From Agelas oroides (Eukaryota; Porifera; Demospongiae; Agelasida; Agelasidae): 64,000 bases of DNA. This document shows positions 45,718 through 55,465 of the stretch, in pieces. The stretch's first letter is position 1. Each line of letters begins with the position of its first letter. Below the pieces are notes generated by a model. It made no database searches. It was given only the letters and a program-made list of their open reading frames with translations, and was not told the origin of the DNA. The translations under genes and the position numbers were made by a program. The DNA is taken from positions 3,659,754-3,723,753 of the forward strand of contig OX422191.1 in assembly GCA_949130485.1 (NCBI GenBank), in the 5' to 3' direction.

Positions 45718-47195
45718 CTATGGTTGATAGGGCAGATAGCATTTTTCCACTTTGTGCATCACATACGTCTCGGTGAAGCTGGTAGTACCAATGGCAGCAC
45801 CAAGGTGCCTATGGCCCTGTGTTATTTGTATGCTTGTATTTTCAAATATTTTCGTGGCTTCATCCATCAACTCTGGTGTTGCTGGCATTTGGAAAATACC
45901 CCATTGCAGGTCCAATTTTATTCAGGTATTCCCACCACTGCTGAAGGTTATTCAGCTTGCCTGCAGCAGCTGTTGCGTCATCAGCGAACCAGACCTGTTT
46001 TGTGTTGGGTTCCAGGTTTCTGAGTCTGTGGATCAGGGGTGAAATGGCCAGGGCATACACTGCCATTGCCAGAGGGTCACCCTGGGTAGTTCCTTCAGTG
46101 GATTGGATTTCCCCTCCGCCAGTGATGAATAATTTCATGGGGGCACAATATGTATTGTGGATATGGCTGGACAAGTCACCTAGATGTTGTGTAGGGCTGC
46201 CTGGCGGTTGATGGTAGTAAATTAAAAAGCATTTGTTGCATCCACTAGCAAAATTGCCTCAGTATCATCATATGTGTAAATCTCTTTCATTGCATGTATT
46301 GCTGCTTCACAGCCTGCAGCATGCCCAGCACTTGCCTGAAGGGGACCTGCTGCTGATTGGATATCATCACCAATAGTTCTTAGCCATAATTCTTCATGGC
46401 ACCTCACCAATACCAATTGGTCTGACCCCTGGGTTCTTATTCAGGTGGATTAGGTGACAGGCAACAAGGGCTGTCAGTCCTTCAGGATGGACATCTGAGG
46501 TACATTGTCGTTTTGCTACTGCTGCCAGGGCATTGCAGAGGTCATTTGAGGCGCTCTTGAATGATGTGCAGAAACGGTGCCATGCAAAGGCATCTTCTAC
46601 ACCTGATGGACCTGCTGCCCCATGGGTATGGAGTGCAGCTTGTCTGATTGCCTCTCCAGTTATTTGTTGAAAGATTATGGGATTATGGCGTTGGTCATCC
46701 GCTGTTGGAACGGGAAGGAGAGTCTCAGGTAGTGCAGGCTTTCCTAGGGGATGTTTCTCCATTAGGATCTCTTTTGTTGCGTGCCATATCGTCTCACCGT
46801 TTTGGTCCATTCCTGAGGGTACGAGTTCATCCAGCAAAAGAACGCCTCCTTTTGTGTCCTTGGAGATGATGCGAAGAGCTGCAGTCACTTTCCCCTGTAG
46901 CATGTGGTGATTAAATGTGCGGGCTGTTTTCTCCTGACTGTCAGCAGAAGTGTTTGTTGGGGCCACAGTAAGATGTTTTTGAATGCACCTGCCTTAATTC
47001 TTGAAGGAGCGTCTCTATATCCCCATTTCTCCATATTCCTAGTCGTCGTTCCAGAAGAGCTGCGTGTTCTTTAGCCTTGCTCTTTGCGTGAGGTTTTTGT
47101 AGTAGCAAGCACTGTAGGACAGTGCATACTTTTAGGGCAATACATTCAAGAGTGGAGCCTGTACGCTTGGTAGAGTCTGGCTAGTTCTCTTGTGA
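45718..47195 (-). pseudogene. Reverse transcriptase pseudogene with FADD active site
   Basis: Upstream part: LQKPHAKSKAKEHAALLERR, then LDELVPSGMDQNGETIWHAT and HTHGAAGPSGVEDAFAWHRF. RT core: NKNPGVRPIGIGEVP (fingers), ILLVDATNAF (first catalytic Asp), EGTTQGDPLAMAVYALAISP, VWFADDATAAAGKL (the YADD position reads FADD), and GPAMGYFPNASNTRV. After the core: QITQGHRHLGAAIGTTSFTE. These blocks recur in many cnidarian and sponge predicted proteins, as I recall, but I cannot name the clade. At least three frame breaks make this copy non-functional. Confidence 0.75.
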
Positions 47196-47330
47196 AGGCT
47201 TTGCCTGCCTTTCCGGATGGCACGAGAAAAATGTTTGTTCCTCCAATGGACTACTTCATTATAGGCTGTTGTCATAAGTTGACATATAGTGTCCCCATTT
47301 TTCTCAAGGAAATCCCCAATAGCACTTAGG
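45718..47330 (-). mobile_element. Retroelement with an unusual RT, broken and truncated
   Basis: A minus-strand reverse-transcriptase element lying tail-to-tail against the LINE fragment. Frames, in reading order: about 47195-46970, 46966-46394, 46416-46222, 46174-45860 and 45915-45718. It is truncated at the 45718 end, after the RT domain. Confidence 0.75.
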
Positions 47331-47336
47331 CTAATT

Positions 47337-47527
47337 TTAAGGGGTTCCCCGGGACCGACGGCTTAACGTCCCCTCCGAAGGACACAAAGGAAAACCTACT
47401 CAATTTTTGAGGTAGGGCTGAGTGCACCCAGAAGAAAAATAAATCTCTGCTGCAAGTGGGACTGGAACCCTGGACCTTTCGATCCGCAGTCCAGTGGTTT
47501 AACCAATAGGCCACCAGCAACCCCCAC
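47337..47527 (-). mobile_element. tRNA-derived SINE
   Basis: The minus strand starts with a tRNA-like head (47527-47450). It has a D-arm/A-box-like GTGGCCTATTGGTTAAACCA and a B-box-like GGTTCCAGTCC, matching GGTTCGANTCC at most positions. A body follows with CCTTCGGAGGGGACGTTAAG, which resembles a conserved central block of invertebrate SINEs. No poly-A is seen. The exact SINE family is not determined. Confidence 0.7.
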
Positions 47528-47604
47528 TGGAAGTCAGCTGGTGTAGTGTGGGATACTTTCTCGTATACACTGGTGGGTGAGTTTCTGTCACCACCATTGT
47601 TGAT

Positions 47605-47665
47605 GAGGTCGCCATTTCGAAGGTTGCCATTTTGAAGGTCGCCATTTTGGTGGTCGCCATTTTGA
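47605..47665. repeat. 15-bp tandem repeat (AAGGTCGCCATTTTG)
   Basis: Four imperfect copies of a 15-bp unit. The minus-strand frame through it encodes an NGDxQ repeat, an artefact of the five-codon period. Confidence 0.85.
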
Positions 47666-48500
47666 CTCTCCAAGAGCTGTAGTTGAATGACCTTTGGTTT
47701 GTTGCTGGCATTTTTGCCTGCACGGTCGCTTGAGATAGTTGGGTTGTCGACGGGTTGTTGTTTTCACATCATCCTGCTCGGCTTCGGGTACAGTTTGAGC
47801 ATCGAAGTGAAAAGTTAGCTACAGGTTGAACAATACCAAGTGCATGTCAGGTACATTAGAGTCAGAAGGTAGATCATGCACTTAATATACTTGCTGGTTC
47901 TCTTCCTCTGCTCTGTGAACGTATAGCTCTACTATTAGTCTTGGAGCTGATGCAGTCACTTTGTACTGCATGCTGATAGCACAATTAAATAGCTAGTTGT
48001 AAATGGCAGCTGTGAATTTCCTATCCGCACCTTGCTGTTCAGAGTGCAGCTGTTCACTAATCTCTCGATCTTCAATTTCTGGCACGAACCTTCCATCTCT
48101 TCAGGTATATGATCTCTACCACCTGAATTTGCCGCTTTATACTTGGCCATTCTGCACCTAACGTGTTTTGACAACTGACCGAATCCGCCTGAGTGTCGTA
48201 CGCGTCATGTGGGTGATCAGCCGTTTGCATGCGAAAAGTGGTTCCTATAATCACGACGGGATCCCTAAAATCATCAGAGAGAGTTTTTTGTCGCGCGCTA
48301 CGCGCGTGTAGGAACTTCGCATATCATATATTTCGGATATGCCACCGATTGTTACGCGGATACTTATCTTTGCCTAAAGTCTTGTCTACGCCACTGTGTA
48401 ACGCAACTGGCCCAGGATGTGTGCCTCGTGTGATTTGTCACGCGCATTATTAAGCGTATCGTATTGTCTGTTACTTCTTTGGCACGTACGTAATCGGGAC
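47666..48500. other. Unassigned stretch
   Basis: No recognised gene. The minus-strand frame at 48174-47956 (CRMAKYKAANSGGRDHIP) has a protein-like composition but no domain that I know and no convincing splice sites. Confidence 0.35.
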
Positions 48501-48534
48501 GAACACGATCGGCCAGTCGCATTACTGTAGATCG

Positions 48535-48615
48535 CGCTGGGTGTTAGTAAATCAAGAAACGAAACGAAACAGCGAAACGAAACGAAACGCAAGCCACACC
48601 CACAGAAATACAACG
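48535..48615. repeat. Outer inverted-repeat arm, left (GAAAC-rich)
   Basis: Contains GAAACGAAACGAAACAGCGA and CAAGCCACACCCACAGAAAT. It is the imperfect complement of about 52155-52240 upstream of the glycosyltransferase gene. Confidence 0.8.
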
Positions 48616-48784
48616 CCCGCGCAAGCGCAAATCAGCACGCGTACTTTCTCCTGTGTTATGGCTCGCTCCCAGCATCGGCAGTGTTAGTAAGGTGAGGCTA
48701 ATGTTGTTCTTTGTGTATTCCTTGCTGTGGCAGCTACTTTCCTATGTAGTTCTTGTGGTTTAGCTGCAAGCTGCATGCTGACAG

Positions 48785-48849
48785 TAGCCTCGTACCCAGG
48801 CTCCTCCCCTGAAGAACAACGGGGAGGAGCCTGGGTAGCTACGAGGCTA
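48785..48849. mobile_element. Hairpin MITE with TAGCCTCGTACCCAGG tips
   Basis: A 65-bp near-palindrome closely related to 36941-36994 but with a short loop (GAAGAACAAC) and an extra AGCT near the right tip. Confidence 0.8.
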
Positions 48850-49446
48850 TGCTTACAGTTGACATCTCAAGTTGAGCAGCTAGATTTCAGTACTGGGCTC
48901 TCGTCTATATGCGTAGAATACCTTGGTAAATACAGAGGTATGTACTTGCAGCCTGGTCACGCTGGTCGCGTCATAAGTAGCTACGGTATTTTTAATCCGC
49001 TTTAATTAGAACGCTAGGTACAGGAGCTGTCTGACACCAGCAGCTAACAACGCCAAGGGTCATCTGTTAGCTAAGTTAACTCTTGGGTTATTACCATAGT
49101 CTCGCGAAAGAGCGCCCACCATCGAAAGAGCGCCCATCTCCTACTTTCGTCCCAATTTCCTGTATAGGGTCAACTCGTGGAGCTTGAGAAGACATCCTCA
49201 AGCGCTATGCATATCTAAGGTAAAAAACCTCGTGTTATACTTCACCGAAGGTTACTACAAGGCAGCTTTGCGTAGACGAACGAAGCTAATGCGGCGCGCA
49301 CCGCGAGCTCTAAACTACGCTCACATGGATATCGGGTGACGTTCAGAATGTTGTGTACCTCAAGACTTGACTTTGAAGCCACTGGTGGCTCGGCTGGCGG
49401 TTATTGTTTGTCCAATTATTTGCTTCGAGGGCATCCAGTCGCTGTA

Positions 49447-50070
49447 CAGTCGTTAGGCCAGCGGTCCATTTCATTCAGATACAGGAAGTGCACGTAGAGC
49501 TACATTCCAGTGTGTAATTAACGCAATGAATACTTCCTGACTTTTCTACAAGCTAGCTCCAGCTAGCAATGGCAGAAACGAACTGGACTTGGGTCAGTGT
49601 GCGTAGAAGCACCTCTCTGCTGTTCACAAATCCACTTTGTATCCCGGTTTGAGAATGCCTTCCAGCGTTGTGGCCGTTTTTCGCGACCTCGTCGCTGGGC
49701 GAGACTCGCGATATGTTGCCGCATATTTTAGTACATTTTTTTTGGACTACCCGAACCCTGGCGATATATATATGTACGGATACCCCATGGATAGCTCTAC
49801 AAAATATGTAAAAATCAAAAGGTTCCGCTCGGGCAGTTAGCGGGTACACGGGCTCAAATTTGGGCTGAAATATTATGCTGCGGTTTACATAATTGGCATG
49901 TTTACTGGTGCGTTCTAACTGGGAATGCTGTACAGAGAGATGCACTGGCCACTGTGAAGGGTGAAATGAAAGGTAAAGTGGTTTGAGTACCAAGAGTAAA
50001 GTAACTGACTTGGCTTGTATGCATTCAGGGCCCCCAAGTTGAAAGACAGACTATGTGATAGCTGATAGCT
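49447..50070 (-). mobile_element. Element E copy 1, truncated, inverted
   Basis: Starts with CAGTCGTTAGGCCAGCGGTC, the complement of E's right end, and matches the last roughly 600 bp of E2 (50250-51876) and E3 (58244-59940). The rest is missing. Confidence 0.8.
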
Positions 50071-50116
50071 GATATTTGATGTTCTTGAGGCGAAATAGAG
50101 GGAAGTGAAAAGGCCG

Positions 50117-50190
50117 CCAGTTGCTGAGAATCAAACCCAGGCCACCCGGCTTTTGCAACCAGTGCTCTGCTACTGAGCTATGACAACTGG
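50117..50190 (-). tRNA. tRNA-Cys-like sequence (GCA anticodon), probably a pseudogene or SINE head
   Basis: Minus strand folds as a cloverleaf. The acceptor stem CCAGTTG/CAACTGG is 7 of 7 paired; the D-arm is GCTC-AGTAGCA-GAGC; the anticodon arm is CTGGT-TGCAAAA-GCCGG with a GCA anticodon; and the T-arm is CTGGG-TTTGATT-CTCAG. Five bases instead of two lie between acceptor and D stems, and the B-box reads GGTTTGATTCT, not the consensus GGTTCGANTCC. These faults, and its place inside transposon sequence, make a functional tRNA unlikely. Confidence 0.5.
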
Positions 50191-50249
50191 ACAACCACCA
50201 GCCCTCATAATCCTCTATATGTAACTGTACAGGTGGTACTGAAATGCCT

Positions 50250-51876
50250 CAGTCGCACACCCGGTTCATCTCAAACTCTATTCCAGCATGAGGCAAGAGT
50301 TGTAAGCAGCTGATAGTTAATCTCAGCTAGCACCCATCAATGTTTCACACATGCTGGATGGGACAAACAATCAGTGAGTAGCAACGTTAGCGTCTGCTAT
50401 GCCATAAGAAATGATACTGCAGATCCTGGGCTGGGGCAAGTGGAGCCGTTGCTAGTTATGACTAAAATAATGGATATAGCTACACTTCATAGAAATTGAC
50501 TGGGATTCGAACGAAACCATGGAGCAAATCAGAGATTGTGTTCACCATTTACTCAAAAGGTGCATGTGGCTATAAAGAAGGTTGCAATAACAAGCACTGC
50601 TCCTGTGTTAGGACGAAGGCACTGTGGTCCAAGATGCTCATGCTGTAATTGCAAGAACACCCAGTATATGACAACTAGTTCTGAAAGGAAGTGCAGGAGG
50701 ATAACACTGTCAGGGAAGACTATAGAAGAGGATTTTAGTGCTACAGAAGAGCAAGAGGAGTGATAGGGGAGAGCAGGAGGAAGATGACAAGGAGAGTGTC
50801 AATGACAGTGACTTGTGTTAGTGCCTTAGCATCTTTAGGTGGAGGAGCCAAAAAGTCAAATCCCAGAATGTCCCAGGGCCAGCAAGTGAACAGCTACTGA
50901 AGAGAACTTCAAAGAATTTCTCCATGTCAGTAGCAGTGCCCACTCTCATCTAACAAATCACTGACATTGGTTGTACCCATCGGAGGACCACTCCAATACG
51001 AACGCTGGCCCTGGTCTCCAGCATGCATGTAGTGCACACCTGCAGCAGGCAACCTGGAGTTTATAATGCACTCTGCCTAACTGTTTTGAGCTGACTCTGA
51101 TACTGCCCTGCTGCTTACTGGGTTAGATTGCAAAATTGCTATTTCCCAAACTTTGAAAAGAGGGGTGTGCAGGGCTGGCAAGTAGCAATGGCTCTGTGTG
51201 CCCCAGCCAGGATCTGCAGTACCATTTGAAGGGTGATTCTTATGGCACAGCTATCACACAGCCTATCTTCCAAAATAGGGGCCCTGAATGCATACAAGCC
51301 AAGTCAGTTACTTTACTCTTGGTACTCAAACCACTTTACCTTTCATTTCACCCTTCACAGTGGCCAGTGCATCTCTCTGTACAGCATTCCCAGTTTGAAC
51401 GCACCAGTAAACATGCCAATTATGTAAACCGCAGCATAATATTTCAGCCCAACTTTGAGCCCGTGTACCCGCTAACTGCCCGAGCGGAACCTTTTGATTT
51501 TTACATATTTTGTAGAGCTATCCATGGGCTATCCGTACATATATATATCGCCAGGGTTCGGGTAGTCCAAAAAAAATGTACTAAAATATGCGGCAACATA
51601 TCGCGAGTCTCGCCCAGCGACGAGGTCGCGAAAAACGGCCACAACGCTGGAAGGCATTCTCAACTTGGGATACAAAGTGGATTTGTGAACAGCAGAGAGG
51701 TGCCTCTACCCACACTGACCCTAGTCCAGTTCGTTTCTGCCATTGCTAGTTGGAGCTAGCTTGTAGAAAAGTCAGGAAGTATTCATTGCGTTAATTACAC
51801 ACTGGAATGTAGCTCTATGTGCACTTCCTGTATCTGAATAATTTCTATTGTTATTGGACCACTGGCCTAACGGCTG
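50250..51876 (+). mobile_element. Element E copy 2, with broken CXC-domain ORF
   Basis: CAGTCGCACACCCGG at the left end and GGCCTAACGGCTG at the right end. Copy 3 (58244-59940) has the same ends and a 5-bp target duplication, which defines the element. This copy has extra internal sequence (about 50440-50735) that encodes the CXC motif. Confidence 0.75.
50536..50763 (+). pseudogene. Tesmin/TSO1-like CXC domain remnant in element E
   Basis: One frame reads GACGYKEGCNNKHCSCVRTK (about 50560-50620). The next frame continues RHCGPRCSCCNCKNTQYM and runs to 50763. Together these give the Cys spacing of a CXC (TCR) domain, a zinc-binding fold found in host DNA-binding proteins and at the ends of several transposon-encoded proteins. 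One frameshift splits it. The downstream part is acidic (EEDFSATEEQEE). No transposase core is visible in E. Confidence 0.6.
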
Positions 51877-52154
51877 TAAACATGGATAATATAGTACGCG
51901 GGTTTTTTTTTTTTTTTTTTTTTTGGGCGCTCTTTCGCGAGACTACGCCACTTTGCGTATGAGAAGGAGCATAAATCATAGGTTTGTCAGCAAACCCAAC
52001 CGCATTGGGTACAGGGCTAAACAAAGCAGCTCTCAGCCTCTCAGCAGTAAAACCACATAAACAGCAATGTATAATCCTACCTGACTAACAGTACTGGAAG
52101 ACACAAATCTGAAATGAAGCTACTACAGAGGTCAGATGTGCGCCGAGATGCGCA

Positions 52155-52240
52155 AATTTGCAATTTTGTGGGTGCGGCTTCCGTTTCGTTTCGTTTCGCC
52201 GTTTCGTTTCGTTTCTTGATTTACCAACACCCGATCGCGC
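52155..52240. repeat. Outer inverted-repeat arm, right (TTTCG-rich)
   Basis: GTTTCGTTTCGTTTCGCCGT... is the imperfect complement of 48535-48615. It runs to within 50 bp of the glycosyltransferase start codon and is open in the same frame, so it may be 5' untranslated or promoter sequence. Confidence 0.8.
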
Positions 52241-52289
52241 TAGTGTGGGTCTCACTTCTAAACTTGTCTGTGGCTCAAAGAAGTTTAAA

Positions 52290-53732
52290 ATGAAGTCGAT
52301 TATTTCTGCGGCAATCCACTGTCTAACCAAGTCATCAATCAAGTGCTTCAAGCCAACAATCCGTTGCTTCCGGGTAACAAGTCTAGCGATGTTGTCTGTC
52401 ATTCTTGTTGTCCAGTTGATGATTGTTAGGCACCTATATGTTTGTAGTTCATTATCGCGTCCGTATTGGTCTGGGTCACAACCCTCAATTAACACAACGT
52501 GGAGTCCCAGGAAGAACCACTGTGATATCACTGGGGTATATTCCTGGAAGAGGAATATTGTAACAGTTCTTCAGCCTAGAGTAAAGGCTGATTGCAGGGC
52601 CCTTAATGCAGGAGATGTAGGTGAGTTACTGAAAGTAAAGGAAAAACTCAAAACGTGGAAGAATGTAGAATCAGAAGCACATTTTCTGAATGGACTTAAC
52701 AATTGTTCCCATGTAGCTGAAGAATACTTCAATAACTTTTATGTATCACCAGAAGAGGAAAGGTTCCCCCTAGCATACATCCTTGTGGTATACACAGACG
52801 TGTGGCAGGTGCTGAGGCTATTGAAAGTTATTTATCGACCTCAGAACTTGTACTGCATTCACCCTGATGCAAAACAAGGAAAAGACTTTATGAGCGTGTT
52901 TTTACGTATTTCCTACTGTCTAAGCAATGTTTTTGTTGCCTCAAAACTGGAAAGTGTGTACTATGCACACCACACTCTCGTTGATGCTCAGTTAAATTGT
53001 ATGCAAGATCTACTGAAATTTGAGCCATCCAGATGGAACTATACTATCAACTTGTGTGGTCGAGAACTACCACTGATGACAAATAGGGAGATTGTTCAAA
53101 CCCTTATGAAGCTGAATGGATCCTCTGCTATTGATTCATTTGAAGTACCAAAAGCAGCCATGCATCGATTTGTGCACAAAGTTGCTCCAGACGGTTTAGC
53201 TCACTGTATTTATTTCACAATTTATGGTACTACTTCTCTTACATCAAGAAAACTGGGGCCTGTGCCATATGGTATTAAACTGTATAAAGCTTCGAATTAC
53301 ATGGCTATTACCAGACCCTTAATGGTCTTCTTCCTGACTAATGAAACAGCCATTGCATTAAGAGAATATATGAAGGATATAGTAGTTGCAGATGAGCATT
53401 TTTATGCATCCCTGTACAGACTGCCAGGTGCACCTGGTGGTCATCCCAAGATGGAAAATGTCACAATGCCTAATGTGCTGGCAAGCATATGGGTTCCCAA
53501 ATATTGGAACCAAACAAGATCTAGAGCAATGTGCAAAGGTTGGGTCGTTCATGACGTGTGTGTAGTGAGCAGCGGTGACCTTCCCATGATATATAGTATG
53601 GGAGTCAATGCACATCAACCAACATTTTTCTTCAACAAGTACTTTATGGAGTGGGATCATGTAGTTATGGACTGTATGGAGCAGAGACGAGTTGAACGGA
53701 ACAAACTTGAGTATGTAAATGATTGTTCATAG
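52290..53732 (+). CDS. Core-2/I-branching beta-1,6-N-acetylglucosaminyltransferase-like (GT14), intronless
   Basis: 480 residues. Enzymes of this family (GCNT1-4, I-branching enzyme) add GlcNAc in beta-1,6 linkage to O-glycans or polylactosamine in the Golgi. Visible: a short basic cytoplasmic tail, a hydrophobic signal-anchor at about 29-46 (VTSLAMLSVILVVQLMIV, type II topology), and a stem. Branch-domain motifs follow: LAYILVVYTDVWQVLRLLKV, NLYCIHPDA (about 187-194), SNVFVASKLESVYYA, NYTINLCGRELPL (250-262) and a DEHFYASLYRLPG block (D368, E369), whose Glu aligns with the proposed catalytic base of C2GnT. Several NxS/T glycosylation sites are present. The frame is open 44 codons further upstream, but that part is a transposon-like inverted repeat, so Met at 52290 is chosen. 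The lack of introns is common in this family. The paralogue (GCNT1, 3, 4 or a lineage-specific one) cannot be decided. Confidence 0.88.
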   Translation: MKSIISAAIHCLTKSSIKCFKPTIRCFRVTSLAMLSVILVVQLMIVRHLYVCSSLSRPYWSGSQPSINTTWSPRKNHCDITGVYSWKRNIVTVLQPRVKADCRALNAGDVGELLKVKEKLKTWKNVESEAHFLNGLNNCSHVAEEYFNNFYVSPEEERFPLAYILVVYTDVWQVLRLLKVIYRPQNLYCIHPDAKQGKDFMSVFLRISYCLSNVFVASKLESVYYAHHTLVDAQLNCMQDLLKFEPSRWNYTINLCGRELPLMTNREIVQTLMKLNGSSAIDSFEVPKAAMHRFVHKVAPDGLAHCIYFTIYGTTSLTSRKLGPVPYGIKLYKASNYMAITRPLMVFFLTNETAIALREYMKDIVVADEHFYASLYRLPGAPGGHPKMENVTMPNVLASIWVPKYWNQTRSRAMCKGWVVHDVCVVSSGDLPMIYSMGVNAHQPTFFFNKYFMEWDHVVMDCMEQRRVERNKLEYVNDCS

Positions 53733-53991
53733 TAGTAGTAGTAATGATACTGAGCTTGTCAAAAAAACACCCCCTTGTAAAAGGGTTGTAGCTTAGTCTT
53801 TTAAGTGTATCTGTGTGGACTACCAGAAGCCGTCCATTCACTACCTGTACAAACTGTGCGGTGTGTGCGGTTAGCATTTAAATTGTTGTGATGCAAGCAC
53901 TCATGAATCTAGATATTACCAGGGTAATGACAAAGACTGGATGGTTAGTACTCAGTTGTTAAGGGAGTGATCCATATCCAAATCTTGTAAA
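53733..53991. other. 3' flank of glycosyltransferase gene
   Basis: A TAG-rich run (TAGTAGTAGTAGTAATG) directly follows the stop codon. No clear AATAAA was seen and no gene. Confidence 0.4.
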
Positions 53992-54443
53992 GTTCAACAG
54001 TGGTAGTTCGAACTCCGTCCAACTTTGTTTGACACTGGACAGAGTGGTCAGCTACCACCAGGTACAGGAGGGATTACTATCGGCGAGCGGAGCTGTAGAG
54101 CTAGTTAAAACGTCTAAAATGCACATTTATACGTACTACGTACTAGTCACTACCCTAGCTTAGCTTCGAGTATCTACATGTAGTTACTAGAAACGAGTAC
54201 ATAGCTTACTCGCACGCTTTCGCGGGTGTCCGCAGCACAAAGCTATGCTACGTAGGCCAACACTGGACGACAGACACTTTGGGTTGGTGCACACCGCTTT
54301 AAGTTATGTTTGGCCAGAACTTACGATGTTATTAGACATTTAGTAGCCACCACAAACTGTTGGGTTCACACAAGACACGTTCATCTAACAGCTCCATGGC
54401 GGTGTCGAAAAAAGTCACACGGAGTTCGAACTACCACTGTTGA
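53992..54443. mobile_element. DNA transposon remnant with CAGTGGTAGTTCGAACTCCG ends
   Basis: Inverted ends of about 25 bp: TTCAACAGTGGTAGTTCGAA on the left, and its complement with GAACTACCACTGTTGAA on the right. The 452-bp interior is non-coding. No clear target duplication. Confidence 0.75.
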
Positions 54444-54837
54444 AAAGGCCGATGCTGGAACTCTAGGTTGGCGTCTTGGCAGCTTGGGATTCCCCTGTAC
54501 GCGAAGGCAGCAGCTGTCTGAACGTAGGCTACGTTCCCGTATATAGCAATGGAGAATTTGCCCCAGCAAGCCTTCTGAGGCACCCCAGACGTGACGTCAC
54601 GTATTCCACACATATTTTGATGTTAGTGGGAAAGGTCTATTCAGTGAACCCTGAATAGAGTAACCACTCTCTTTGAAGTGTATAACAACAGTGTATTAAA
54701 GCCTTGAGGCAAGGAAATTACCTCCAAAGTAGCTTGTGTGTAGTCTCGCAAGCCACACCCTTCGCATAGAGGAAGGGTCTGGTCATGCTGCAGCTGACGA
54801 GTTTGTCGCCGAGGAACGCAATTATCAAACAGCGCGA

Positions 54838-54945
54838 TTCGTACCCAGTCTTTCACCACAGCTATCGTCGCTTGCAGTACGAATAACGCACGTTATTTGT
54901 ACTTCAAGCGACGATAGCTGTGGTGGAGGACTGGGAACAAGGCTA
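54838..54945. mobile_element. Hairpin MITE, long stem, CTGGGAACAAGGCTA tip
   Basis: A 108-bp palindrome in which CACCACAGCTATCGTCGCTT pairs exactly with its complement, and an inner ATAACGCACGTTAT loop palindrome. The left tip (GATTCGTACCCAGTC) has decayed. Confidence 0.78.
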
Positions 54946-55009
54946 TGGTTAGATAATAAGATGCTGACATCTGCTAAACACGCGCGTTGTTAACAACAAA
55001 TGCATATAT

Positions 55010-55215
55010 ATAGGGACCATCTTATGTAGAATGGGTGGAGCAATACATAAGATGGACCCATATATATATATAGGAGGCTTGGTACATAAAAAGACCCATA
55101 TAGTATAGGGAACTTCGTACATAAAAAAGACCCATAAGTAGTAGTACATAAGAAAGACCCATATAATACAGGGATCATCTTACATAAAAAAGACCCTTAT
55201 AGTGTAGGGGTCTTT
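55010..55215. repeat. Tandem repeat of ACATAAAAAAGACCCATATA-type units
   Basis: Five or six imperfect units of about 35-40 bp. The minus-strand frames through it (tyrosine-rich) are artefacts. Confidence 0.8.
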
Positions 55216-55329
55216 TTCTACATAAAGTACATTGCTATCAACCCCTCACTGGTCACAGTAAGTTTCTGCTGTGGCAACCACTCGACCAGACCCTTCCTCT
55301 CTGTGAAGGGTTGCGAGAGTGCCTTGTGT

Positions 55330-55385
55330 TAGTCTCGTGGAGCCAGACTCTCCCTTTCGTGTGAGAATCTGGCTCCGCGAGACTA
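55330..55385. mobile_element. 56-bp hairpin with TAGTCTCG(T/C)GGAGCCAGA stem
   Basis: TAGTCTCGTGGAGCCAGACT on the left pairs with AGAATCTGGCTCCGCGAGACTA on the right, with a short loop. Shares TAGTCTCG with the larger MITE families in the window. Confidence 0.78.
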
Positions 55386-55465
55386 GCTTGTGTGCAAGTT
55401 TACAAATATTTACTAGGGGAGTCATTCTCTCCAGGGGGGAGTCATTTGATTCTTACTCAGCAGCA

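Larger units (their letters stand above)
49097..51945. mobile_element. Composite inverted structure with TAGTCTCGCGAAAGAGCG ends
   Basis: Ends TAGTCTCGCGAAAGAGCG and the exact complement enclose two inverted copies of element E (49447-50070 truncated, 50250-51876) and a tRNA-like sequence. 51903-51924 is poly-T. I see no target duplication at the outer ends. Whether the outer ends belong to a single transposon is inference. The spacer 48850-49096 holds nothing recognised. Confidence 0.65.
54742..55321. mobile_element. MITE with TCTCGCAAGCCACACCCTTC ends, carrying nested repeats
   Basis: Left end AGTCTCGCAAGCCACACCCT...AGGAAGGGTCTGGTC pairs with GACCAGACCCTTCCT...AAGGGTTGCGAGAG at about 55284-55321. 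A hairpin (54838-54945) and a tandem array (55010-55215) lie inside. Confidence 0.65.

Noticed and set aside
49553..49993. 146- and 187-codon frames (also 51196-51759) as a conserved protein
   Set aside because: They are the two inverted copies of element E; the shared frame lies in repeat sequence without a known domain, and the third copy is broken.
52158..52289. Upstream in-frame Met giving a 524-residue glycosyltransferase
   Set aside because: The first 44 codons are translated from the TTTCG inverted-repeat arm, which also occurs at 48535-48615; the Met at 52290 is followed by a normal type II anchor.
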